Assembly: GCF_022900255.1 (NCBI RefSeq)
Contig: NZ_JALIRM010000013.1
Location: 1-64,000 of the forward strand
Origin: Lederbergia wuyishanensis
GTDB lineage: Bacteria > Bacillota > Bacilli > Bacillales > Bacillaceae_C
DNA length: 64,000 bases
Direction: 5' to 3'
Shown here: piece after piece, positions 36,750 through 43,961 of the stretch
Layout of the letters: every line of letters starts with the position of its first letter
Position numbering within the stretch: position 1 is the stretch's first letter
Made by a program: the position numbers and the translations under genes
The notes under the pieces: generated by a model
Database searches by the model: none
Told to the model about the DNA's origin: nothing
Seen by the model: only the letters and a program-made list of their open reading frames with translations

Positions 36750-37721
36750 TTAGCCTGAATTTCGGCTCATTAGTTCTACTTTTAATTGTTCTGGCTCAAA
36801 TTCAAAATTCTGTTCCAACATTTTAAATAATGTATTAGCGGCTGTTATTCCCCATTGTTTCCTAGGTACACTAATAGTTGTTAATGAAGGGTTAAAGAAA
36901 TGTGATATATAAATATCATCAAATCCGATAACAGCTATATCGTCTGGAACTCTATTTTTACTCTCTTGAATTGCTTTAATTGCACCAATCGCCATTTCAT
37001 CATTTGCACAAATGATAGCTGTTGGATAATCTTCATTTGCATTTGCCAGGAAGTCTTTCATAGCGGTATATCCGCTCATTTCGGTAAAATCAGCTCGGAT
37101 TAAGTCTCTCTCTATAAACTCCAAACCTTGATTAACCATTTCTCTTCTAAAACCTTTTAAACGCATTTCCCCGTCATATGATGCTTCTGATCCAGCGATA
37201 AAACCAATACGTTTGTGTCCTTTTTCCTTCAAATGTCGAACTGCTATAGCGGAGCCTTCTTCATTTGGAAGGAGAACATTTTTTATGTATGGGTTTTTTA
37301 ACTCGCGGTCAAGCACCACGCAAGGTAGTTTTTCACTAGCCAAAGATTCTAATAGTTCATCCTCCATGTGGTAATTTAGTATGATGGCACCATCGACATA
37401 CCTTTCCACAAGAAGTCTGTGTGTATCTGCTGTCGCACATACAACCAATTCATATTCTTTCTTCATGACAACATCTTGAATTCCTTCGACCATGTCATTA
37501 AAGAACGGACCTGTAAAACCACTTAAAAATAGTCCGATGATATTCGTTTTCTGTTCTTTTAAATTTTTTGCTAGTCCATTTGGACGATATCCAATTTCCT
37601 TTGCCGCATGAAGTACTTTTTCTTTCGTATCGTTTGTAATGAGTGGACTGTTATTTATGGAATAAGATGCCGTCGAAACACTGACTCCAGCGCGTTTCGC
37701 TACATCTTTTAAAGTAACCAA
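36750..37721 (-). CDS. LacI-family transcriptional regulator of the glycan operon
   Basis: The 323-residue protein has the LacI headpiece (VTLKDVAKRAGVSVSTASYSIN, in pieces, with hinge helix near residue 50) and a periplasmic-binding-like effector domain (about 60-323; IGFIAGSEASYDGEMRLKGF, IICANDEMAIGAIKAI). It is the first gene of the operon, reads from a TTG start just after GGGAGG, and has three GAAACGTTTC palindromes in its promoter region. It likely represses the operon until a breakdown product binds. Confidence 0.85.
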   Translation of the reverse strand: MVTLKDVAKRAGVSVSTASYSINNSPLITNDTKEKVLHAAKEIGYRPNGLAKNLKEQKTNIIGLFLSGFTGPFFNDMVEGIQDVVMKKEYELVVCATADTHRLLVERYVDGAIILNYHMEDELLESLASEKLPCVVLDRELKNPYIKNVLLPNEEGSAIAVRHLKEKGHKRIGFIAGSEASYDGEMRLKGFRREMVNQGLEFIERDLIRADFTEMSGYTAMKDFLANANEDYPTAIICANDEMAIGAIKAIQESKNRVPDDIAVIGFDDIYISHFFNPSLTTISVPRKQWGITAANTLFKMLEQNFEFEPEQLKVELMSRNSG

Positions 37722-37741
37722 ATACCCTCCCCCTTTTAATT

Positions 37742-37751
37742 GAAACGTTTC
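37742..37751. promoter_or_regulatory. LacI-type operator, copy 1
   Basis: A perfect palindrome GAAACGTTTC, the core of LacI-family operators. It lies 21 bases from the regulator start and past the promoter, in the leader. Confidence 0.7.
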
Positions 37752-37775
37752 AAAAAACTGGCAAAACTTTTATTC

Positions 37776-37785
37776 GAAACGTTTC
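37776..37785. promoter_or_regulatory. LacI-type operator, copy 2
   Basis: The same palindrome GAAACGTTTC, 34 bp from copy 1 (start to start). Multiple copies would allow cooperative or looped repression. Confidence 0.7.
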
Positions 37786-37828
37786 TATTAATAGCAAGAA
37801 AAAAAGAAGCGCCATTACTTTTGTAGTT

Positions 37829-37838
37829 GAAACGTTTC
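37829..37838. promoter_or_regulatory. LacI-type operator, copy 3, at the promoter
   Basis: The same palindrome GAAACGTTTC, 53 bp from copy 2. It begins just downstream of the -10 hexamer and would overlap the transcription start, so binding should block initiation. Confidence 0.75.
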
Positions 37839-37844
37839 GATATC

Positions 37845-37873
37845 ATTATAAAACGATGTGTTATCGTTTACAA
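37845..37873 (-). promoter_or_regulatory. Sigma-A promoter of the lacI/glycan operon
   Basis: On the minus strand TTGTAA (37873-37868), a 17-bp spacer, and a consensus TATAAT (37850-37845). It is placed 124 bases upstream of the regulator start, which leaves a leader holding the three operators. Confidence 0.8.
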
Positions 37874-37988
37874 CTATTTATAAAAACTTTTTTTGAATTT
37901 TACGTGGCGCTTTCATATTTATTATAATTAGTATATACACAAAGAGATACTGGAATAATCCACCAGTATCAATTGGAGAGCATATTGA

Positions 37989-38013
37989 AGGGAGCTAGTC
38001 ATACTAGCTCCCT
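37989..38013. repeat. 10-bp inverted repeat in the intergenic stretch
   Basis: AGGGAGCTAG and CTAGCTCCCT form a perfect stem with a 5-nt loop. No U-run follows on either strand, so it is not a clear terminator. It is the main other element in 37874-38134. Confidence 0.6.
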
Positions 38014-38134
38014 ATGAAATGTTTACATCTGTAATTTGTTTATTAAGGTTCTCAGTTGCTTTTCGAAGTACGAGGATGAAGGCATTGAATAATGACTTCG
38101 TTTTGATCTTCAACATGAATTTAGTCTAACCAAA

Positions 38135-38605
38135 TTATTTAAAAGACTTAAATCCTTCTTCTATCAGATAGGTTTCAGCATCTTTTTTTGAGCCAAAACT
38201 ATCCACAAGATTCAGACCTGCGTAAATATTCCAGAGCATGTCTTCATGTATTAATACGAGGATCTGTCCTTCTTCATTACGCCATTCATATTCCTGTGGA
38301 CTTATTTCTCCAAGACTTTCCATGGTATCTTCGGATAAATATTGAATAGAATCCTTTATTATTTTTCGAAGTTCCTCTTCGGTTACCTCTCTAATATTTA
38401 CGAGACCCTTATTATCTGCTTGATATGCAGGCAAATCTCCAACATATACAAAACCGTTTCCATTAGGATGCAGGTGATAAACAACAACTGTTTTATCATA
38501 CAAACTTTCTTCAAAGTGATAATTCAAGCGCTTCATTGACACTTCCTTCTTTGAAAGTTGGGGGAATGATTCGATAATCGCTTGTTTTTCTTCAAATGTC
38601 AGCAT
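38135..38605 (-). CDS. Hypothetical protein, 156 residues
   Basis: Acidic, soluble, no signal peptide or membrane segment. It contains an aromatic segment (GNGFVYVGDLPAY) and ends with a helix-rich tail (KKDAETYLIEEGF). I do not recognise a family with known function. ATG start (MLTFEEK) with GAGAGG upstream. It stands alone between the glycan operon promoter and the toxin locus. Confidence 0.55.
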   Translation of the reverse strand: MLTFEEKQAIIESFPQLSKKEVSMKRLNYHFEESLYDKTVVVYHLHPNGNGFVYVGDLPAYQADNKGLVNIREVTEEELRKIIKDSIQYLSEDTMESLGEISPQEYEWRNEEGQILVLIHEDMLWNIYAGLNLVDSFGSKKDAETYLIEEGFKSFK

Positions 38606-38755
38606 TTTTTAATTCCTCTCAATTATTATGATTTAACGTTAACTGGTTTTTATTTACAATGCTTTGCAGATCTTGATATTAATTCAGAACTATCCTACAT
38701 GGAAATCAACATTATATGTTATTAAAGTTATTTACAATTATTTTTTCTAAATACT

Positions 38756-38769
38756 CGAACGTATGTTCC
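38756..38769. promoter_or_regulatory. LexA (DinR/SOS) box
   Basis: CGAACGTATGTTCC fits the Bacillus LexA consensus CGAACRNRYGTTYC at every position. It overlaps the expected -35 region and lies just upstream of TAAGAT (38778-38783), the likely -10 of the toxin transcript. LexA bound here would shut the toxin off until DNA damage. Confidence 0.8.
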
Positions 38770-38777
38770 GATTGTGT

Positions 38778-38783
38778 TAAGAT
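38778..38783 (+). promoter_or_regulatory. Probable -10 of the toxin transcript
   Basis: TAAGAT, one mismatch from the sigma-A consensus; the -35 at 17-bp spacing (38755-38760) overlaps the LexA box and is poor. The transcript would carry a leader of about 55 nt before the toxin start. Confidence 0.5.
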
Positions 38784-38845
38784 AAAAATAGTAATTGCAT
38801 ATGCAGGGCGGGCGGTTGGCCACTCTCCCAAAGGAGGTGATGCCA

Positions 38846-38953
38846 ATGACGATTTTCGAATCGATGAGTCTTATGATACAGCTTTGTGTTGGGATGATTA
38901 CCTTCCTTACATTCATAGTTACGATGGTCGTCATGATTTCTAAAAAGAAATGA
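38846..38953 (+). CDS. Holin-like type I toxin (TxpA/BsrG family)
   Basis: The 35-residue peptide opens MTIFESMSLMIQLCVGMITF, goes through one hydrophobic helix and ends with ISKKK. This is the layout of the small membrane-acting holin-like toxins of Firmicutes type I toxin-antitoxin pairs. It would insert in the cell membrane and depolarise or disrupt it. A perfect AAGGAGGTGA lies five bases before the ATG. Upstream are a LexA box and -10; downstream is a hairpin terminator with an antisense RNA gene converging on the 3' end. Confidence 0.8.
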   Translation: MTIFESMSLMIQLCVGMITFLTFIVTMVVMISKKK

Positions 38954-39080
38954 CCGTCCCCCTAGACCAAAGGATTGGACGGCCATTCTTGTTCTTCTGA
39001 GGTCAACCGCTCTTCTTGCGGTGTGCGATTGCCTGACCAGGTGCTGCAACACCTGGTCTTTCTCATATTATGCATCACTA
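38940..39080 (-). ncRNA. Antisense RNA antitoxin (RatA/SR4-like)
   Basis: A consensus promoter (see 39086-39114) points leftward. Transcription would begin near 39080, run through the toxin's 3' untranslated region and the last toxin codons, and end at a hairpin (GGCCGTCC with GGACGGTC, 38984-38952) followed by ATTTCTTTTTA. The predicted RNA is about 140 nt and complementary to the toxin mRNA 3' end, the arrangement of TxpA/RatA and BsrG/SR4. No transcript data are available. Confidence 0.65.
39035..39068 (+). terminator. Terminator of the toxin mRNA
   Basis: GACCAGGTG (39035-39043) pairs with CACCTGGTC (39050-39058), followed by TTTCTC. It lies inside the predicted antisense RNA gene, so the two transcripts would overlap through it. 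Confidence 0.75.
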
Positions 39081-39085
39081 CCTCC

Positions 39086-39114
39086 ATTATACATATGCAA
39101 ATTCTACAATTCAA
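39086..39114 (-). promoter_or_regulatory. Antisense RNA promoter
   Basis: On the minus strand TTGAAT (39114-39109), a 17-bp spacer, and TATAAT (39091-39086). It is stronger than the toxin promoter, as expected for a constitutive antitoxin RNA. Confidence 0.75.
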
Positions 39115-39342
39115 TGAAAGACATATGACTTTAGCCATATATCATTAATCAATTCTCACAAACTATTAATTCCATTGTTTTTAATAATCACCATTCAATT
39201 AAGGGAAATAATATTGTATGATATTGTTAACTAATTTGCCCTACACGTAAAGTTTTTCCTCATAGCAACATTTCAACTTTTTTTGCATAGATTAGAAAAA
39301 TAAAAGGCGTTTGCCACATGAATCTTAGAGGGAGTACAAAGA

Positions 39343-40152
39343 ATGACAGAAAATATATTGCTTGCATTTGGATTAACGCTATTTGCGGGATTAGCAACTG
39401 GAATTGGAAGCCTGTTTGCCCTTTTTACATCCACAACAAATACTAAATTTCTATCTTTCTCTTTAGGTTTTTCAGCCGGTGTGATGATTTATGTATCAAT
39501 GATTGAAATTTTTGTAAAAGCAAAGGATTCTCTCGTCTTAGCTCTCGGTGTAGAAAAAGGTAATTGGGCTACTGTTGGTGGATTTTTCGCCGGAATGCTT
39601 CTGATTGCTTTAATCGATCAGTTTGTCCCAAAGCAAGGTAATCCGCATGAGCTTAAAAAAGTTGAAGAAATGGATAAACAAGGAAATGGTCTTAACGATC
39701 ATGCATTATTAAAAATGGGTGCATTTACGGCACTAGCGATTGGGATTCATAATTTTCCAGAAGGTATTGCAACTTTTACAGCAGCTTTACAAGACCCTGC
39801 ACTGGGGGTTGCCATCGCTATCGCTATTGCCATCCATAACATCCCAGAAGGAATTGCTGTAGCAGTACCGGTATATTTTGCAACGGGAAACCGTAAACGG
39901 GCATTCAAACTTTCTTTTCTATCTGGTTTGTCAGAACCAATCGGGGCCATAGTGGCATTTCTTATATTAATGCCTTTTTTAAACGAAGTGATGTTTGGGA
40001 TTATTTTTTCAGCTGTTGCTGGAATTATGGTATTTATTTCACTTGATGGTTTATTACCAGCTGCCAAAAAATACGATGAAGCTCATACATCCATTTTTGG
40101 ATTAGTTAGTGGTATGGCTGTCATGGCAGTAAGTTTATTGTTAATTATTTAG
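39343..40152 (+). CDS. zupT: ZIP-family metal transporter (ZupT type)
   Basis: The 269-residue protein has about eight membrane segments and two ZIP signatures, HNFPEGIATF and HNIPEGIAVAVP, whose histidine and glutamate residues form the metal site. It imports zinc and other divalent metals. ATG start after GAGGGAG. The 189 bases between the antisense promoter and this gene show no clear Zur-type box. It is a single-gene unit. Confidence 0.85.
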   Translation: MTENILLAFGLTLFAGLATGIGSLFALFTSTTNTKFLSFSLGFSAGVMIYVSMIEIFVKAKDSLVLALGVEKGNWATVGGFFAGMLLIALIDQFVPKQGNPHELKKVEEMDKQGNGLNDHALLKMGAFTALAIGIHNFPEGIATFTAALQDPALGVAIAIAIAIHNIPEGIAVAVPVYFATGNRKRAFKLSFLSGLSEPIGAIVAFLILMPFLNEVMFGIIFSAVAGIMVFISLDGLLPAAKKYDEAHTSIFGLVSGMAVMAVSLLLII

Positions 40153-40308
40153 GTTCTTAATAATGTGAAACATGGCTTATTAAAGAGTGAGGTGCTTACA
40201 AAAGAGTTGTAACATACTAGGGACTGCTAAAACATCCTTATTCGGAGTAAAAGCCAACATTTGTGCTGGACAAAAACAACTAACTTTACAAAAATAACTG
40301 TTATTTTA

Positions 40309-40333
40309 GAAAGGGGCATATCCCTTTCTTTTT
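40309..40333 (+). terminator. Terminator between zupT and the VOC gene
   Basis: GAAAGGG (40309-40315) pairs with CCCTTTC (40322-40328), followed by TTTTTTA. It lies 157 bases past the zupT stop. Confidence 0.75.
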
Positions 40334-40372
40334 TATGTTATGCTTGTTAAAAAATGGGAGAGTGAGTAAGTG

Positions 40373-40747
40373 ATGAGCATTGAAATACAGAAGGTTGGTC
40401 AAATTGGTATACCTGTCAAAGATGTTAATAGAGCATTAGAGTTTTATAAGGATATCCTTGGTCTTCCTATGCTTTTTAACACAGATACAATGGCTTTCTT
40501 CGAATGTAATGGAGTTCGACTTTTATTAAGTCTCCCTGAGAAAGAGGAATTCGCCCACCCAAGTTCGGTTCTTTATTTTCAAGTTGAAAACATCAACGAT
40601 ACATATGAAGAATTGCAGGACAAAGGCGTGAGCTTTATAGACAACCCTCACCTAATCGCTAAAATGGGAAATGTTGAAACGTGGATGGCATTTTTTAAGG
40701 ATTCTGAGGACAATACACATGCAATTATGAGTGAAGTAGAGGTTTAA
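40373..40747 (+). CDS. Single-domain VOC-family protein
   Basis: About 124 residues, one complete vicinal-oxygen-chelate module: VGQIGIPVKDVNRALEFYKDILGL at the start and AFFKDSEDNTHAIMSE at the end. Such proteins dimerise to make a metal site and act as lyases, isomerases or resistance proteins; the substrate is unknown. The ATG at 40373 has GGGAG upstream; a GTG three bases earlier is an alternative. Confidence 0.75.
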   Translation: MSIEIQKVGQIGIPVKDVNRALEFYKDILGLPMLFNTDTMAFFECNGVRLLLSLPEKEEFAHPSSVLYFQVENINDTYEELQDKGVSFIDNPHLIAKMGNVETWMAFFKDSEDNTHAIMSEVEV

Positions 40748-40812
40748 GAGAAAAATTAATTAGTGGCGGGACTTTTTGTTTTTATAATTTATGATTGTAA
40801 TTTCCAGACGGA

Positions 40813-40852
40813 TTCGCGAATAAATTTAGTGGTTTCTAAATTTATTCGCGAA
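40813..40852. repeat. 17-bp perfect inverted repeat
   Basis: Positions 40813-40829 and 40836-40852 are exact reverse complements (TTCGCGAATAAATTTAG) with a 6-nt loop. Only a weak T-run follows, so it may be a poor terminator of the VOC gene or part of the repeat array that follows. Confidence 0.75.
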
Positions 40853-40861
40853 TTCTACTTT

Positions 40862-41160
40862 GATTAGAGACGAATTTCTTGGATGTGACTTTTCGTCGGG
40901 AATCACACCCTAATTCTCGATGAAATCTTACTTCTTTTCGTTTTCGTCGAGAATTCACCCCCTATTCTCGATGAAATCTTGCATCTTTTCGTTTTTGTCG
41001 AGAATTACACCCCTATTCTCGATGAAATCTAGTATCATTTCGTTTTCATCGAGAATTACACCTCAATTCTCGATGAATTCTAGCATCTTTTCGTTTTCGT
41101 CGAGAATTACATCTCTATTCTCGATGAAATCCAAGGACTTTTGGTTTTAGTCTAGATTCC
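40862..41160. repeat. 51-bp tandem repeat array, about 5.5 copies
   Basis: The block ATTCTCGATGAAATC or a close variant recurs at 40913, 40964, 41015, 41066 and 41117, spaced exactly 51 bp, with a degraded half copy before. Each unit holds two inverted half-sites, ATTCTCGATGAAA and TTTCGTCGAGAAT. With no unique spacers it is not a CRISPR array. The open frames across it are by-products of the 51-bp (17-codon) period. Confidence 0.85.
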
Positions 41161-41273
41161 CCAATGATGCTCAATATATTTTAAAAATATCCCTACCCCC
41201 AAAATCGAATAATCCACTTTGAACGTACCATCGAATGGGGCAAGCCCTTTTCCTTGGAGCAGCTCAACAATTA

Positions 41274-41305
41274 AAAAAATGCCATCACGGATTTCCCATG
41301 ATGGC
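41274..41305 (-). terminator. Terminator of the deacetylase operon
   Basis: GCCATCA (41281-41287) pairs with TGATGGC (41299-41305). On the minus strand the stem is followed by seven T residues. It lies just past the stop at 41314. Confidence 0.8.
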
Positions 41306-41313
41306 GTAATACC

Positions 41314-42411
41314 TTATTGATCAAGCTCAATAACTGAATCCCAACCAAGTTGTTGACACATTTTTTCTAATCTACGCATTTCTCTTGTGGCCGAAATTTT
41401 GGTACAGCCTAATTCAATTGCTTTCTTTGCAGTCCAACGAAGCAAATAAACCATAGCATCTGCTTGAGCTTCTCTTGTTGCAATGTCTAAAAGGATTAGT
41501 TCGTTTCCCTTTCTCGCAATTCGAGCGTAGCCCCAATATTCGCCTGCCATTACCCAGCCTACGAATAAGTTTCGATCCTCAGTGATTCCATTAACGGTAA
41601 GTGGTTCTGACAAATGATTAAACCACTTACTTTCGGAGTCCATCCCAGTAGGAGTTTGTACGATTCCCCATTCCATAGACTGTTGCGCCAAAATTTGTAG
41701 CTCTTCTTTACTTTGTACTACTTGCCAAGTCTGGATCGTATGTGTAATCTTTTCTGGAGTTGGGACATCGATCGAGATTTTCCAAGTTCTCACAGATGGT
41801 GGCATCTCTAACCCATTCAATATTTCGGAAACTTTAACAGGCTTTAATCCATGCTCACGCCCCATACGAATTAATGTTTTTAAGGAACCTGGCGTCCCAT
41901 TCGCAGCATCATTTGCATGGAAAACAAAGATAGCCCCATTTTTGAAAAAAGGTGTTACATTTTCGATAATTTGCTGTGATGTCAACCCCGCCCAGTCTCC
42001 AGAGTCGTCACCTTCAATATCAACGTATCCAATTTCAGATAGCCAATCCAAGTTTTCATCTCTGAAACTTAAGTATGGAAATCTCATGAATGTTGGGCAT
42101 GATTTTCCTGTAGCTTCTTGATATGCCAATTCAGTTTGCTTTATTTCGTCTAAAAATACACCTTTTGGTATTTCAGCCATTCTTCTATGATAATAAGAAT
42201 GAGGAGCAAGCTCATGACCTCTTTCTATAATCATCCTCGCTTTGTCAGGATGTCTATCGATCCATTCCCCCGTAAAGAAAAAGGTACCTACTGCTCCGCA
42301 TTGCTCCAAAGCTTCTAACCAATTTTCTAATGGAACATAATGAGGCCCATCATCGAAAGTAAGAGCAAAATGTGGATCAATCACATTTCCTCGAAAAATT
42401 TGACTAGCCAT
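41314..42411 (-). CDS. Polysaccharide deacetylase fused to a GNAT-like domain
   Basis: The 365-residue protein has a NodB-type deacetylase domain (about 1-200) with ALTFDDGPH (catalytic acid and metal aspartate), HSYYH (metal histidines) and RFPYLS. The C-terminal part (about 230-365) resembles a GNAT acetyltransferase (YLLRWTAKKAIELGCTKISA, then LEKMCQQLGWDSV). There is no signal peptide, unusual for a wall deacetylase, so it may act on a cytoplasmic sugar derivative. The last gene of a five-gene operon; ATG after AAGGGG. Confidence 0.7.
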   Translation of the reverse strand: MASQIFRGNVIDPHFALTFDDGPHYVPLENWLEALEQCGAVGTFFFTGEWIDRHPDKARMIIERGHELAPHSYYHRRMAEIPKGVFLDEIKQTELAYQEATGKSCPTFMRFPYLSFRDENLDWLSEIGYVDIEGDDSGDWAGLTSQQIIENVTPFFKNGAIFVFHANDAANGTPGSLKTLIRMGREHGLKPVKVSEILNGLEMPPSVRTWKISIDVPTPEKITHTIQTWQVVQSKEELQILAQQSMEWGIVQTPTGMDSESKWFNHLSEPLTVNGITEDRNLFVGWVMAGEYWGYARIARKGNELILLDIATREAQADAMVYLLRWTAKKAIELGCTKISATREMRRLEKMCQQLGWDSVIELDQ

Positions 42412-42448
42412 CTAAACTACCCCTTTTCTCCAGTTGTAAAATGCTAAT

Positions 42449-43444
42449 TTATGCTTTTATTTCTTTGTGATAATCAATTTTATAAGACTCAAACTTTTCA
42501 TAAACCTCTTCTGCCACTTCAATTCCTAAATGATCCATCGCAAGAAGTACTGAACCATAAACTGGTTCGATTTCAGGGATTACTAGTGTAATATCTTTAT
42601 TTTCTTTTTCAACCGTTGTTTTTAATGAATCTAGTAAATGCGGATCCCTTCCTTTTTGGAAAACGGAACCAACTAAAACGATAGGAATGTTTTCCCCTTC
42701 AAAACCACCTAACCTCTTGATAACGGAATTAGCTGCTATTCCTAATTCTTTCCCGGTTTCTCTTAAAATTCGAATTGCCACTTCATCACCTTCGTTAGCG
42801 GCTTCGTGAAGAACAACTGTTAACTTTGCACTCACTCGATAAATTTCGCGGTCCAAAAAGTCATTTACAAGCTGTTCCATATTTTCAAAACCGAAAAACT
42901 CAGGTACTTTCTTCGTTAAAATAGTAGGACCTTCTCTGAATTCCCAAGATCTAACGGCTGCACGAAACGTTTGTTGAGCCATGTCAGATCCTCCAGCCCC
43001 ATCGCCGTACAGATAGCCCATTCCACCAGTTTGAATCATCAGCCCATCTTTATTTCTTCCAGCGGCATTCGTTCCCGTTCCACAGACGAGCACAACACCG
43101 GTATTTGTTTTACTACCAATTCTAAGCCCTTCATATGTGTCACATACTAAATCCCAAGACTTAAATGGTAAAGTTTCAAGCGCAGGTAAAAGAATAGAGA
43201 AGTCATAAGGTCGGTCTGCCCCAGCCAGTCCAAATTGTGCGAAAGAAATATCGCAATAATCCAGTCCGGCCATTTCTAGTGCCTGATCAATTGAATCTTT
43301 AATATTTACCATTGTGCTTTCTATGCTGTGACCTTGATGATTTCCTCTTCCAGATAGTCCTTCTCCCAGCTTATTTCCTTTTTCATCGGTAATTACCGTA
43401 TATGTCTTCGTTCCGCCCCCATCGACTCCCAATACATAACGCAT
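42449..43444 (-). CDS. BadF/BadG/BcrA/BcrD-type ATPase, probable amino sugar kinase
   Basis: The 331-residue protein has the ASKHA phosphate loop GVDGGGTKTYTV at the N-terminus, a second glycine-rich loop VLVCGTGTNAAG (about 115-130) and GGMGYLYGDGAGGSDMA. Members include N-acetylglucosamine and MurNAc kinases. In this operon it may phosphorylate an amino sugar released from wall material, and nagA at 58.2 kb could take the product (inference). ATG start with AAGGGGATG upstream. Confidence 0.7.
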   Translation of the reverse strand: MRYVLGVDGGGTKTYTVITDEKGNKLGEGLSGRGNHQGHSIESTMVNIKDSIDQALEMAGLDYCDISFAQFGLAGADRPYDFSILLPALETLPFKSWDLVCDTYEGLRIGSKTNTGVVLVCGTGTNAAGRNKDGLMIQTGGMGYLYGDGAGGSDMAQQTFRAAVRSWEFREGPTILTKKVPEFFGFENMEQLVNDFLDREIYRVSAKLTVVLHEAANEGDEVAIRILRETGKELGIAANSVIKRLGGFEGENIPIVLVGSVFQKGRDPHLLDSLKTTVEKENKDITLVIPEIEPVYGSVLLAMDHLGIEVAEEVYEKFESYKIDYHKEIKA

Positions 43445-43479
43445 TGCGCATTCATCCCCTTCTTCTTATTTATCTTTTA

Positions 43480-43944
43480 TTAATCTCTAACTTCTACAAT
43501 CAATTCAATCTCAACAGGTGTGTGAAAAGGAAGTTCACTTGTCCCAATAGCGGAACGTGCGTGCTTCCCATTTTCACCAAATACGTCCACCAATAAATTA
43601 GAAGCTCCATTCATTACATATGGTTGATCTGCAAATCCAGGAGCACTATTTACGAATCCTAGTAGTTTTACTACTTTTACGACTCGATCCAAATCTCCTA
43701 AATGTGCTTTTAAAACAGCTAAACAATTGATAATCGTTTGACGAGCTGCCTCTTGTCCTTGTTCAATCGTCAAATCTGCGCCAAGCTTACCCGTGTACAT
43801 TAACTCTCCATCAATCCGGCAATCCTGCCCAGATGTGTATACTAAGTTTCCTGTTTGATTGCATGGAATATATGAAAATTTTGGTTCACCTGGAACTGGT
43901 AGTGTTATTCCTAATTCTTTTAATCTTTGTTCTACTTTTGACAT
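43480..43944 (-). CDS. RidA/YjgF-family protein
   Basis: The 154-residue protein has the Rid fold with the C-terminal stretch ARSAIGTSELPFHTPVEIE. That stretch supplies the arginine and acidic residue of the imine-deaminating site. RidA removes reactive enamine/imine intermediates made by PLP enzymes such as the aldolase and racemase-type proteins encoded nearby. ATG start after GGGAG. It sits between the kinase and D-aminoacylase genes. Confidence 0.8.
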   Translation of the reverse strand: MSKVEQRLKELGITLPVPGEPKFSYIPCNQTGNLVYTSGQDCRIDGELMYTGKLGADLTIEQGQEAARQTIINCLAVLKAHLGDLDRVVKVVKLLGFVNSAPGFADQPYVMNGASNLLVDVFGENGKHARSAIGTSELPFHTPVEIELIVEVRD

Positions 43945-43961
43945 AGTTTAATCTCCCTTCT

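Noticed and set aside
37989-38013. Terminator of the 38135 gene
   Set aside because: The stem is perfect but lacks a T-run on either strand.
38777-39052. Minus-strand open frame of 91 codons across the toxin locus
   Set aside because: It lies antisense to a well-supported toxin, its terminator and the antisense RNA, and has no ribosome binding site or recognisable domain.
40920-41150. 76-codon frame in the 51-bp array
   Set aside because: The 17-codon period of the protein is just the 51-bp DNA repeat; no ribosome binding site or function.
40862-41160. CRISPR array
   Set aside because: The repeated unit fills the whole period with no unique spacers, and no cas genes are near.
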